Translations under genes and position numbers: made by a program
Shown here: in pieces, positions 41,306 through 50,719 of the stretch
How the letters are laid out: each line of letters begins with the position of its first letter
Numbering within the stretch: position 1 is the stretch's first letter
Notes under the pieces: model-generated
What the model was told of the DNA's origin: nothing
Database searches by the model: none
What the model saw: the letters and a program-made list of their open reading frames with translations, nothing else
Assembly (NCBI RefSeq): GCF_033436665.1
Contig: NZ_JAWQFO010000006.1
Coordinates: 124,001-188,000, forward strand
DNA: 64,000 bases
DNA from: JAWQFO01 sp033436665
Lineage (GTDB): Bacteria > Pseudomonadota > Alphaproteobacteria > Rhodobacterales > Rhodobacteraceae
Reading direction: 5' to 3'

Positions 41306-42187
41306 TTATCCTTTCACGGCTCCCGCGGTCAGTCCGCTGACGATCTGTCGCTGGAAGAAGAGGATGAGGAAGAAGAGCGGGATAATCGCGCTGACCACGG
41401 CGGCCACGGCGAACATCACGTCGCCGGTCTCGCGCACCGTCCCGAGGAAGCTCGCGATGCGCGGTATCATGGTCTGGTTCTCGGCATTGAGCAGCATCGA
41501 GGTCACGGCGAAGTCGTTGTAAGCCAGCAGGAAGCTGAAAAGCCCGGTGGTGATCACGCCCGGCCACATCACCGGGATGATCACGTGGCGGAAGGCCTGG
41601 AAGCGGGTACAGCCGTCGACCATCGCGCTTTCGTCCATGTCCTTGGGAATGTTGAGGAAGAACGAATGCAACATCCACAGCGTGAAGGGCTGGTTGATCG
41701 CCACCAGCACGATGATCGTCGTGGCGAGATGGCCCCAGACGTTCCATTCGAAGAAGGGCAGAAGATAGCCTGAGACCAGCGTGATATGCGGCATCGCGCG
41801 GAACACCAGCGCCGCCATCAGAAGCCAGAAGGAATAGCGGTAGCCCGAGCGGGCCAGCGCGTAGCCCCCAAGGGTGCCAAGGGTCAGCGAGATCAGCACG
41901 GTGAAGAACACCACGATCGAAGTGTTGAGCGTGTTGCGCCAGAATTCCTGCTGAACCCAGGCACCGTAGTAGCCGTCGCCGGTAAAGCGCCCGCCGGTCT
42001 CGGCAAGGGTCTGCACGCCGTAGATCGCGTTGCGCCAGTCCGATTTCGAGAAGAAATCGGCCTGCACCTTGAACGAACCCCAGACGGTCCAGAGGAACGG
42101 CCCGGCGGCGATCAGGACCCACAGGACGACAAAGCTCGTCATGAACCAGGTCAGCGCGGGCGAGCGCTTGTTGATGCTCTTGGCCAT
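41306..42187 (-). CDS. Carbohydrate ABC transporter permease 2 (MalG type), NTF2 cluster
   Basis: The 293-residue permease has about six membrane helices and the EAA loop DESAMVDGCTRFQAFRHVIIP, which contacts the ATPase. It is the MalG-like member of the pair. The upstream permease ends 2 bp before its start, and NTF2 protein C follows after 4 bp. Together with the binding protein and the divergent ATPase (44814-45860) it completes one importer, distinct from the one at 21977-27588. Confidence 0.9.
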   Translation of the reverse strand: MAKSINKRSPALTWFMTSFVVLWVLIAAGPFLWTVWGSFKVQADFFSKSDWRNAIYGVQTLAETGGRFTGDGYYGAWVQQEFWRNTLNTSIVVFFTVLISLTLGTLGGYALARSGYRYSFWLLMAALVFRAMPHITLVSGYLLPFFEWNVWGHLATTIIVLVAINQPFTLWMLHSFFLNIPKDMDESAMVDGCTRFQAFRHVIIPVMWPGVITTGLFSFLLAYNDFAVTSMLLNAENQTMIPRIASFLGTVRETGDVMFAVAAVVSAIIPLFFLILFFQRQIVSGLTAGAVKG

Positions 42188-42189
42188 TC

Positions 42190-43221
42190 TCAGACCCTCT
42201 TGCGGTTGAAGTCGGCCCAGGTGCGGAACAGCACGGGCGTCAGAAGCAGGATGATGCCGAGGATCGTCAGCATCGATGTCGCGGCGGCCGAGCCGAAAAG
42301 CTGGACGTCACCGCCGCGCAGGTCGTTGAAGATGATATAGGAGAGCGACGTCGCCTTGGCCGAGGCCGAGAAACTGACGATGGGCTCGAAGACGCGGAAG
42401 TTGTCCATCAGCTGCATCAGCGTGATGAAGACCACCAGCGGCATCATGTAGGGCACGACGACGTAGCGCACTGCCTGCCAGCGGCTGGCGCCGTCGATCT
42501 TGGCGGCCTCCAGAGTCTCGCTGGGCACGGTTTGCAGGCCGGCGTAGAAGACGATGAAGCTGAACGGGATCGAGCTCCAGATACCGTAGACGATCAGCAT
42601 CGTCCAGGTCAGCGGCGTCGAGGCCTTCAGCGACAGGTTGGGGTCGTCGAAGATGCGTTGCAGCGTCGCCCCGATGATGCCGTCGGCATCGACCATCCAG
42701 AACAGGATCAGCGCGCCGATCAGCGGCGTCACGATCATCGGCAGCAGCGACACGAAGATGGTCGGCCCCTTCACGGCCCGCGGGATGCCGTTGACGGCAA
42801 GCGCCACGGCAAGGCCCAACACGATGACGAAGGGCGTGACGACGGCGGTGTAAGTCAGGGTGAAGATCAGCGCCTTGTAGAACGGCAGGTTCAGCAGTTC
42901 GCCCAGGAAGGCACCCCAGCTTTCCGTGGTGTTCCAGGCCGCGCCGACCTCCTCGAAGGCAAGGTGCTTGCGGTTGGTGTAGGTTCCAAGCCCGTTGAAG
43001 CGGCCCAGAGGCGCCTCCTCGCGGATCGCCTCGGTGGCGGCCCGGTCGACCTGCAGAACTTTCTCGCAGGTGAAGGGGCCGCAATTCTCGACCTCGACCA
43101 TCACCTGTTCGTGCTCGACGAAGAGGGACTGGATCGTGACCGAGACGATCGGCAGCGCGATGAAGAGGATCATCGCCGCCAGCGACGGCAGGATGAACCA
43201 GAGGAATGCCTTGTGTTTCAC
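42190..43221 (-). CDS. Carbohydrate ABC transporter permease 1 (MalF type), NTF2 cluster
   Basis: The 343-residue permease has about six membrane helices and the EAA loop LEAAKIDGASRWQAVRYVVVP. A large periplasmic insertion of about 90 residues after helix 1 (EHEQVMVEVENCGPFTCEKVLQ...) contains two Cys that could form a disulfide; such an insert resembles the P2 loop of MalF-type subunits that contacts the binding protein. The gene lies 81 bp after the binding-protein gene, with a stem-loop in between. Confidence 0.9.
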   Translation of the reverse strand: MKHKAFLWFILPSLAAMILFIALPIVSVTIQSLFVEHEQVMVEVENCGPFTCEKVLQVDRAATEAIREEAPLGRFNGLGTYTNRKHLAFEEVGAAWNTTESWGAFLGELLNLPFYKALIFTLTYTAVVTPFVIVLGLAVALAVNGIPRAVKGPTIFVSLLPMIVTPLIGALILFWMVDADGIIGATLQRIFDDPNLSLKASTPLTWTMLIVYGIWSSIPFSFIVFYAGLQTVPSETLEAAKIDGASRWQAVRYVVVPYMMPLVVFITLMQLMDNFRVFEPIVSFSASAKATSLSYIIFNDLRGGDVQLFGSAAATSMLTILGIILLLTPVLFRTWADFNRKRV

Positions 43222-43268
43222 GCGCCCCGCGCCCCGTGTCAGAGTGAAGTCGTCGGAAGTTCGAAATC

Positions 43269-43292
43269 CCGGGGCCGGCGGACCGGCCCCGG
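43269..43292 (-). other. Intercistronic stem-loop after the NTF2-cluster binding-protein gene
   Basis: CCGGGGCCGG (43269-43278) and CCGGCCCCGG (43283-43292) form a perfect 10-bp stem with a 4-nt loop. On the transcribed strand a short T-containing stretch follows. Likely effects are partial termination and protection of the upstream message. Confidence 0.7.
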
Positions 43293-43302
43293 ATCTGTCG
43301 GC

Positions 43303-44535
43303 TCAGAGGAAGCCCGCTTCCCTGGCGGCCGTGGTGTAGGCGGCCTCGATGTCCTGCAGCGTCTGTTCTGCGCTCTCGCTGCCCTGCAGGAAGTCGGGCA
43401 GCTCTTCCTGGAATGCCTGATGCAGCAGGCCCATGTAGGGCAGCATCGGGTAGGGCTTGGCCCCGGCCTGTGCTGTCGCCGCCACGCCGACCGCCGCCGG
43501 ACCTGGCTTGTAGCTTTCCATCAGCCAGACCGCGGCGTCGTTGTTGGCCTCGACCATCTTGTCCGAGATGCCGTGGACCATCGCCTTGAAGGTCGCCTCG
43601 GCGTCCTCGTCAGAGACGTTCTTGGCGATCGTGAAGCCGTCCCACCACAGCGTGGAGGAGGGAGTCGAGCCGCCACCGACCGAAGGCGCTGCGGCAAGCA
43701 CGGTGTTCTCGGCCACGCCCGGCTCGGATCCTTCGCCGCCGACCAGTTCACCGCCGCTCGATCCCCAGAGCTGGGCGATGGCGAGGTTGCCAGATTTCCA
43801 AATCGGCACCACGGTCGCGGTGTTGTAGGTCAGGAAGTCGGGGTTGGAGAGGCTGACCAGCTCTTTCATCATGTTGAGCGTGGCGACGCCGGTCTCGTTG
43901 TTGATCGACGGCTCGGCGGTGCCGGGCTTGAAGAACTCGCCGCCGTGGCCGAGGTACATGTTCACGAATTCCTCGCCGAGGTTCCAGTCGGACATCGACA
44001 GGAAGGCGAAGGGGTGATCCATGATCCCGGCGTCCTTGATCGCCTGACCGGTCTCGACCACTTCCTCCCAGGTCGTGGGCACCGGCTTGCCGACCTCGTC
44101 GAGGATATCCTGGCGCACGAACAGGTGTTGGGCGTTGGCCATGAAGGCGATGGCCATGACCTGACCGTTGATGGTGATCAGCTGGTTCCTGGCGAGGTCC
44201 TGGCCGTACTTCTCGACAAGATCGTCGAGCGGGCGCAGCAGGCCCTCGTTCATCAGCGGCACGATCGACGAGTTGGCGACGATCACCGACGTGTACTCTG
44301 CCGGGTTCGGCGTCAGCGCCTGCACGTGGAAGGTGCGGAAATCCTTGTTGTGGTTGGCCTCGACCGTGACGCCGTCGCCGGCGCATTCCGCCGCCGTTTC
44401 GGTGATCGCTCGCAGCGCCGGGAAGTCGTTGGCGAGAATGTTTACCCGGCCGTTCTCGATGTCGCATTCGGCGAAGGCGGCCGTGGCCATCAGTGCCGCG
44501 GCCGCGCTTGCCGCTAGGGTCCGTGAGATCTTCAT
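43303..44535 (-). CDS. ABC transporter periplasmic substrate-binding protein, NTF2 cluster
   Basis: The 410-residue protein has a Sec signal (MKISRTLAASAAAALMATAAFA, cleaved before ECDIENG) and the family 1 solute-binding fold (GRVNILANDFPALRAITE..., then TTWEEVVETGQAIKDAGI and the Trp-rich cleft WGSSGG/WWDGF). It delivers the pathway substrate to the two downstream permeases. The start at ATG 44535 follows GGAGG by about 10 bp. The ligand is probably a polar, sugar-sized molecule, but no sugar-specific motif is readable. It heads the minus-strand half of the cluster. Confidence 0.9.
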   Translation of the reverse strand: MKISRTLAASAAAALMATAAFAECDIENGRVNILANDFPALRAITETAAECAGDGVTVEANHNKDFRTFHVQALTPNPAEYTSVIVANSSIVPLMNEGLLRPLDDLVEKYGQDLARNQLITINGQVMAIAFMANAQHLFVRQDILDEVGKPVPTTWEEVVETGQAIKDAGIMDHPFAFLSMSDWNLGEEFVNMYLGHGGEFFKPGTAEPSINNETGVATLNMMKELVSLSNPDFLTYNTATVVPIWKSGNLAIAQLWGSSGGELVGGEGSEPGVAENTVLAAAPSVGGGSTPSSTLWWDGFTIAKNVSDEDAEATFKAMVHGISDKMVEANNDAAVWLMESYKPGPAAVGVAATAQAGAKPYPMLPYMGLLHQAFQEELPDFLQGSESAEQTLQDIEAAYTTAAREAGFL

Positions 44536-44813
44536 CTGGTGTCTTCCTCCACTGTTGGCACCGGCAATGGCCGCCCGAGGTCGCGCAGATGACGCAAGGT
44601 CCGATCCTCGCCAGTGCATTCGTTTTCAATGCTAGCGCAACAGGGATCGATTTCGCAAGAGAATCCTTGAGCGCCAGATTTAACGATTTTTCTTCCTAAA
44701 ATGCGGCAATTAAGCTCATCTCCGCCGCTTCAAGCGCTCTGCGTGAAACTTTGCCTTGCCAAATTTGCGATTCGCGCGCACATTTATTGAACACGTTTGC
44801 AACGGGGCGAGGC
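44536..44813. promoter_or_regulatory. Divergent control region of the NTF2 cluster
   Basis: This 278-bp space separates the divergent binding-protein and ATPase genes and is much more AT-rich than the flanking genes (about 44620-44800), as expected for two promoters. I could not find a convincing operator palindrome; GAGCGC/GCGCTC half-sites occur at wide spacing. The LacI regulator at 49703-50719 should act here. Confidence 0.45.
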
Positions 44814-45860
<1,047 letters not shown>

Positions 45861-45981
45861 ACCATGCGGGATGCCGTTCTTTCCGAGGGCGTCGGGCAGG
45901 GGATGACGCGCAGTCGCCATCCGGCGCTGAACCGGTTGCCGCGGGATTTCCTGATCGCTCGGGCATCCGCCGACTGACATC

Positions 45982-45999
45982 TGTCGTCTTTGAACGACA
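45982..45999. promoter_or_regulatory. Inverted repeat upstream of NTF2 protein D
   Basis: TGTCGT-CTTTGA-ACGACA has perfect 6-bp arms in the 200-bp gap between the ATPase gene and gene D. It could be an operator or a small hairpin marking an internal promoter. No T run follows, so it is not a terminator. Confidence 0.4.
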
Positions 46000-46060
46000 C
46001 AAGACATTCATTCCAGCGCAGGCCGCGACCGGTCCTTGCGCCCAGACAGGACACTTCGAC

Positions 46061-46534
46061 ATGACCAAATCCCCCCTCGAGATCGTCAAGGCCATGGAGG
46101 CTGCCCTCGAACGCAACGACGACGACCTCTCGCCCTATTTCCACGACGATTTCAAATGGGTCGGCAGCTACGGCTGCGGCACCAAGCACGGACTCGCCGA
46201 GTTCGACCGGGCCTGGCACATCCCCTTCCGAGAGGCATTCCACGACTGCCACTTCGTGACCGAGCATTTCATGGAGGACGGCGACTGGGCGGCCTGCTTC
46301 GGCCATTGCGAGGCGGTCCACGGCGGTGCGTTGATGGGCGTGCCGGCGACCGGCAAGCGCGTCCGCATTCCCTACATCGACTTCTGGCGCATCCGCGACG
46401 GCAAGATCGCCGAGAACCGGGTGAGCTGCGACCTTGCCGCGGTGCTGGCGCAGGTCGGACACGACGTCTTTGCCGGGCAAGGTTGGGAGCACAAGGGCGG
46501 GGCCTCGGCCATGCCGTCGCTCAGCTTCGCCTGA
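46061..46534 (+). CDS. Single NTF2/SnoaL-like domain protein D
   Basis: The 157-residue protein is one NTF2-like cone: LEIVKAMEAALERNDDDLSPYFHDDFKWVGSYGCG at the start and GVPATGKRVRIPYIDFWRIRDGKIAENRVSCDLAAVLAQVG in the second half. It matches the half-unit seen twice in proteins A, B and E. A free single-domain member beside double-domain ones suggests that the doubles arose by fusion. It begins 200 bp after the ATPase gene with a poor ribosome site, and precedes the histidinol-dehydrogenase-like gene by 24 bp. Confidence 0.78.
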   Translation: MTKSPLEIVKAMEAALERNDDDLSPYFHDDFKWVGSYGCGTKHGLAEFDRAWHIPFREAFHDCHFVTEHFMEDGDWAACFGHCEAVHGGALMGVPATGKRVRIPYIDFWRIRDGKIAENRVSCDLAAVLAQVGHDVFAGQGWEHKGGASAMPSLSFA

Positions 46535-46558
46535 GCCGGGTTTTCGAAAGGGTTCATC

Positions 46559-47890
46559 ATGACGATCACCACGTTGAAGTCGGGCAAGACCGCAAGCGCG
46601 CGCGCCGAGGACGACGCAAAGGTGCGCGCCACGGTCGAGGCGACGCTCAAGGACATCGAGGCGCGCGGTGACGCGGCTGTGCGCGAACTGTCGGAGAAGT
46701 TCGACAACTACGCGCCCGCGTCCTTCCGGCTGACGGACAGCGAGATCGAGGAGATCATCGGCAAGCTCTCGCCGCGCGAACTCGACGATATCCGGTTCGC
46801 GCAGGAGCAGGTGCGCAACTTCGCGCAGGCGCAGCGGGACTCGATGCGCGACATCGAGGTCGAGACCCTGCCGGGGGTGATCCTTGGGCACAAGAACATC
46901 CCCGTGCAGTCGGTGGGCTGCTACGTGCCTGGGGGCAAGTTCCCGATGGTCGCCTCGGCGCATATGTCGGTAGCGACCGCATCGGTGGCCGGGGTGCCGC
47001 GCATCGTGGCGGCGACGCCGCCCTTCAAGGGCGCGCCGAACCCCGGCGTGATCGCGGCGATGCATCTGGGTGGCGCGCACGAGATCTACGTGCTGGGCGG
47101 CATCCAGGCGGTGGGCGCGATGGCGCTCGGGACCGAGACCATCGACCCGGTTCACCTGCTCGTAGGGCCAGGCAACGCCTTTGTGGCCGAGGCCAAGCGC
47201 CAGCTTTACGGGCGTGTCGGGATCGACCTTTTCGCGGGACCGACCGAGACGATGGTGATCGCCGACGAGACCGCCGCCGATGCCGAACTGTGCGCGACCG
47301 ACTTGCTGGGGCAGGCCGAGCATGGCTACAACAGCCCCTGCGTGCTGATCACCAACGCGCGCAGCCTCGCGGAAGGCACGCTGCAAGAGATCGAACGCCT
47401 TCTGGAGATCCTGCCGACCGCCGAGACCGCACGGGTCAGCTGGGAGGAATACGGCGAGGTTTACCTCTGCGACACCTACGACGAAATGCTCGAGGTCGCC
47501 AACGACATCGCCTCGGAGCATGTGCAGGTGATGACCGACCGCGACGACTGGTTTCTGGAGAACATGCATTCCTACGGCGCGCTGTTCCTCGGACCGCGCA
47601 CGAATGTCTCGAACGGCGACAAGGTGATCGGGACCAACCACACGCTGCCCACAAAGAAGGCCGGGCGCTATACTGGCGGGCTCTGGGTCGGCAAGTTCCT
47701 CAAGACCCACAGCTACCAGAAGATCCTGACCGACGAGGCGGCGACGATGATCGGCGAATACGGCTCGCGCCTGTGCATGCTGGAAGGGTTCGTGGGTCAT
47801 GCCGAGCAGTGCAACGTGCGCGTACGGCGCTACGGCGGGATCAACGTGCCCTACGGCGAGGCCGCACCCTACCGGGAGGCCGGCGAGTGA
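46559..47890 (+). CDS. Histidinol-dehydrogenase-family oxidoreductase
   Basis: The 443-residue protein keeps the HisD fold and its functional residues: the NAD loop VPGGKFPMVASAHMS, zinc-site Gln/His in GQAEHGYNSP, the catalytic Glu-His pair in SEHVQVM, Asp in NGDKVIGTNH and a C-terminal His in EGFVGHAEQ. It sits in a solute-catabolism cluster with no other his genes, so histidine biosynthesis is unlikely. HisD-family enzymes such as HpsN (sulfopropanediol 3-dehydrogenase) oxidise a primary alcohol to a carboxylate in two NAD-dependent steps, and an equivalent reaction is probable here. It overlaps gene E by GTGA. Confidence 0.85.
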   Translation: MTITTLKSGKTASARAEDDAKVRATVEATLKDIEARGDAAVRELSEKFDNYAPASFRLTDSEIEEIIGKLSPRELDDIRFAQEQVRNFAQAQRDSMRDIEVETLPGVILGHKNIPVQSVGCYVPGGKFPMVASAHMSVATASVAGVPRIVAATPPFKGAPNPGVIAAMHLGGAHEIYVLGGIQAVGAMALGTETIDPVHLLVGPGNAFVAEAKRQLYGRVGIDLFAGPTETMVIADETAADAELCATDLLGQAEHGYNSPCVLITNARSLAEGTLQEIERLLEILPTAETARVSWEEYGEVYLCDTYDEMLEVANDIASEHVQVMTDRDDWFLENMHSYGALFLGPRTNVSNGDKVIGTNHTLPTKKAGRYTGGLWVGKFLKTHSYQKILTDEAATMIGEYGSRLCMLEGFVGHAEQCNVRVRRYGGINVPYGEAAPYREAGE

Positions 47891-48942
47891 CGACCGATCC
47901 CGTCAGCGCGGCCAAGGAGCTGTTCGCGCCGTTCCGCGCGGCACTTTACGATTTCGACGCGGATGACGCGCTCCGTGCGCTGGGGCAGATCGCGGCCCCT
48001 GATGCAGCCTTCCGCCACTGCCACCCCTTCGGCACGCTCGAAGGTCCGGGGGCATTCTGGGACGCGTCCTTCGCGCCGCTTGCCGCCGCGATGCCGGATC
48101 TCGAACGCCGTGATTACATCGTCATGGGCGGCGAGACCGAGCAGGGCGATCTCTGGATCGGGTGCGGTGGCGACTATATGGGCACCTTTGCGGCACCGTT
48201 TCTCGACATTCCGCCCACCGGTCATGCGGCGCACCTGCGGTTCCACGAATTCTACCGCGTCACGGACGGGCGCATCGCCGAGATGCAGGCGATCTGGGAC
48301 ATCCCGGCTCTGATGATGCAGGCGCGGGCCTGGCCGCTCGCGCCGAGCCTCGGGCGCGAATGGTTCATTCCGGGACCGGCCTCGCAGGACGGGCTGGTGC
48401 CGGGGCCGCACGATGCCGCGGCCTCACAAGCAACGGCAGAGCGCATCGTCGAGATGCTGACCGCCATGAAGCGCCACCCGTCCGAGGGCGGGCCGGAGGT
48501 GATGGAGATGGAGCGCTTCTGGCATCCGCGGATGAGCTGGTACGGGCCGGGCGGTATCGGCACGGGCCGAGGCATCGCGGGGTTCCGCAACTGGCACCAG
48601 ATCCCTTTCCTGAACGCGATGCCGGATCGGGGCCAGTATGTCGACGAGATCGAGTACCATTTCTTCGGCGACGGGGATTACGCCGCCGTCACCGGCTGGC
48701 CCAACATGATCCAGACGCTTGATCGACCGGGCTGGCTGGGCCTGCCGCCGGTTGGCAAGCGCATCACCATGCGCAGCCTCGATTTCTGGCGGCTGGAGGG
48801 TGAGCGGATTCGAGAGAACTGGGTGATGGTCGACCTGATGCACATGTACGACCAGATCGGTGTCGATCCGCTGGCGCGGATGCGCGAGTTCAACAAGGTG
48901 CGTGCCGGCTTCGATCCCGAAACCGGCAGGGTGGCGGCATGA
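47887..48942 (+). CDS. Double NTF2/SnoaL-like domain protein E
   Basis: The 351-residue protein has two cones: FRHCHPFGTLEGPGAFWDA with IPPTGHAAHLRFHEFYRVTDGRIAEM, and WYGPGGIGTGRGIAGFRNWHQIPF with ITMRSLDFWRLEGERIRENWVMVDLMHMYDQIG. It belongs with A, B and D. The start is GTG 47887, within a GTGA overlap with the dehydrogenase stop; no better ATG exists. Its end overlaps the SDR by ATGA. Placement between two dehydrogenases suggests it acts on their substrate or product. Confidence 0.8.
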   Translation: MTTDPVSAAKELFAPFRAALYDFDADDALRALGQIAAPDAAFRHCHPFGTLEGPGAFWDASFAPLAAAMPDLERRDYIVMGGETEQGDLWIGCGGDYMGTFAAPFLDIPPTGHAAHLRFHEFYRVTDGRIAEMQAIWDIPALMMQARAWPLAPSLGREWFIPGPASQDGLVPGPHDAAASQATAERIVEMLTAMKRHPSEGGPEVMEMERFWHPRMSWYGPGGIGTGRGIAGFRNWHQIPFLNAMPDRGQYVDEIEYHFFGDGDYAAVTGWPNMIQTLDRPGWLGLPPVGKRITMRSLDFWRLEGERIRENWVMVDLMHMYDQIGVDPLARMREFNKVRAGFDPETGRVAA

Positions 48943-49703
48943 ACCTTCCGCAAACGCCATCCTTCCGCCTTGACGGCAAGCGCGCGCTGGTCGCGGGCGC
49001 GTCCTCGGGCATCGGGGAAGCCTGCGCGGTGGCGCTGGCCGAGGCCGGAGCGGAGGTCACGCTGGCCGCGCGCCGGGCCGACAAGTTGCAGGCACTGGCG
49101 TCGGCACTGGGAGATACCGGATCGACGGCGGAAGCGCTGGCGATGGACGTGGCCGACACCGCGGCGACCGCGGCACTGGTGGCTGAGCACGGGCCGTTCG
49201 ACATCCTCGTCAACTCGGCGGGGCTGGCGCGGCACGGTCCGGCGATCGACACCGCCGAAGACGATTTCAACGCGGTGGCGGACCTCAACATCAAGGGCGC
49301 GTTTTTTCTGACCCGGGCGGTGGCGAAAGGGCTGATCGCGTCCGGAAAGCCCGGCAGCCTGATCAATATCTCAAGCCAGATGGCGCATGTCGGTGGCATC
49401 GACCGCTCGGTCTATTGCGCGACGAAACACGCGGTCGAGGGCTTCACGAAGGCGATGGCGATCGAGTGGGGGCCGCATGGGATCCGCATCAACACGGTCT
49501 GCCCCACCTTCATCCGCACCGCCCTGACCCGTCAGACCTTCGACGACCCCGAGCGCGCGAAATGGGTGGAGGAGAAGATCAAGCTGGGGCGCATCGGCGA
49601 GGTCGAGGACATCATGGGCCCGGTGGTCTTTCTTGCCTCGGAGGCCGCGGCGATGATCACCGGTACCTCGCTGCTGGTCGACGGCGGCTGGACGGCGGAC
49701 TGA
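48939..49703 (+). CDS. Short-chain dehydrogenase/reductase
   Basis: The 254-residue protein is a classical SDR. The cofactor loop is GASSGIG (residues 20-26), followed by NSAGLA, Ser in NISSQ, and the catalytic pair Y159/K163 (YCATK). The Arg-rich turn AARRADK after strand 2 favours NADP(H), though this is only a tendency. It overlaps the NTF2 gene E (ATGA) and its stop overlaps the LacI start (TGATG). Oxidation of a secondary alcohol or reduction of a ketone in the pathway is likely. Confidence 0.9.
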   Translation: MNLPQTPSFRLDGKRALVAGASSGIGEACAVALAEAGAEVTLAARRADKLQALASALGDTGSTAEALAMDVADTAATAALVAEHGPFDILVNSAGLARHGPAIDTAEDDFNAVADLNIKGAFFLTRAVAKGLIASGKPGSLINISSQMAHVGGIDRSVYCATKHAVEGFTKAMAIEWGPHGIRINTVCPTFIRTALTRQTFDDPERAKWVEEKIKLGRIGEVEDIMGPVVFLASEAAAMITGTSLLVDGGWTAD

Positions 49704-50719
49704 TGGCGGAGAAGGTCACATCGCTCGAGGTTGCGCGGCTGGCCGGGGTCAGCCAGTCGGCGGTCAGCCGCGTCTTCACGCCCGGCGCGAGTGCGTCGAA
49801 GAAGACAGCCGAGAAGGTGCGCCGCGCCGCCGAGGAACTGGGCTATCGCCCGAACCAGCTGGCGCGGGCGATGATCACCGGCAAGACCCGGCTGATCGGG
49901 CTGGTGGTGGCCTATCTCGACAACCAGTTCTACCCGATCGCGCTGGAACGGCTCAGCCGGGCGCTGCAACTTCAGGGCTATCACGTCCTCATTTTCATGG
50001 CCGAGAATTCCACCGACGGCGTGGCCGAGATGATCGACGAGTTGTTGTCGTACCAGGTCGCCGCGATCGTGACCGCCTCGGTCGCGATGTCGAACGATCT
50101 GACCACCCGCTGCGAGAACGCCGGCATCCCGGTCGTCATGTTCAATCGCGGGCAGGACGATCCGCGCCTCTCGGCGGTGACCTCGGACAATATCGCCGGC
50201 GGCCGGTCGGTGGCGCATTTCCTCGCCGCCGGTGGGCATACCCGCATCGCGCATATTGCCGGCTGGCAGGGGGCATCGACCGGCATTGACCGCGCGCGGG
50301 GCTTCGTCGACGGGCTGACCGAGCGCGGGCTGAAACCGGTCGCCGTGCTCGACGGCATGTTCGACCGCGACACGGCGGCAGGCCATGCGCGGGCGCTCTT
50401 CTCCGGGGCTGACCGGCCCGAGGCGGTGTTCGTCGGCAACGACCACATGGCGCTGGCGGTCATGGATACGCTGCGCTTCGAGCTCGGCCTGCGCATTCCC
50501 GATGACGTGTCGGTCGTGGGTTACGACGACGTGCCGAACGCCGCCTGGCCGACCTACGACCTGACCACGATCCGCCAGCCGGTCAACCGCATGGTCGAGG
50601 CGACGGTCGACGCGCTGATCGGGCGCATCGACGGCGACAACGAACCGCGCCGCATCCAGATTCCGGGCGCGCTGATCCAGCGCGGCTCGGCCCGAAAACC
50701 AAAAGGCTTCACGACATGA
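49703..50719 (+). CDS. LacI-family regulator of the NTF2 cluster
   Basis: The 338-residue protein has the LacI helix-turn-helix (TSLEVARLAGVSQSAVSRVFTPGASASKKT), hinge helix (RPNQLARAMITGKT) and a sugar-binding-protein-like effector domain with the usual VGYDDVPNAAWPTYDLTTIRQP dimer/ligand segment. Unlike most local regulators it lies inside the operon, joined to the SDR (TGATG) and to NTF2 gene F (ATGA). It would therefore rise with pathway induction, giving negative feedback if it is a repressor. Its likely target is the divergent region at 44536-44813 and perhaps 45982-45999. Confidence 0.88.
   Translation: MAEKVTSLEVARLAGVSQSAVSRVFTPGASASKKTAEKVRRAAEELGYRPNQLARAMITGKTRLIGLVVAYLDNQFYPIALERLSRALQLQGYHVLIFMAENSTDGVAEMIDELLSYQVAAIVTASVAMSNDLTTRCENAGIPVVMFNRGQDDPRLSAVTSDNIAGGRSVAHFLAAGGHTRIAHIAGWQGASTGIDRARGFVDGLTERGLKPVAVLDGMFDRDTAAGHARALFSGADRPEAVFVGNDHMALAVMDTLRFELGLRIPDDVSVVGYDDVPNAAWPTYDLTTIRQPVNRMVEATVDALIGRIDGDNEPRRIQIPGALIQRGSARKPKGFTT

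Noticed and set aside
42532..44517. 661-codon plus-strand frame through the permease and binding-protein genes
   Set aside because: Overlaps two clear ABC genes on the minus strand; His/Arg-rich shadow.
44536..44813. Clear LacI operator in the divergent region of the NTF2 cluster
   Set aside because: Only scattered half-sites (GAGCGC/GCGCTC, short GC palindromes) were found; none has convincing symmetry.
46559..47890. Histidine biosynthesis gene hisD
   Set aside because: No his genes nearby and the context is a transporter-led catabolic operon.
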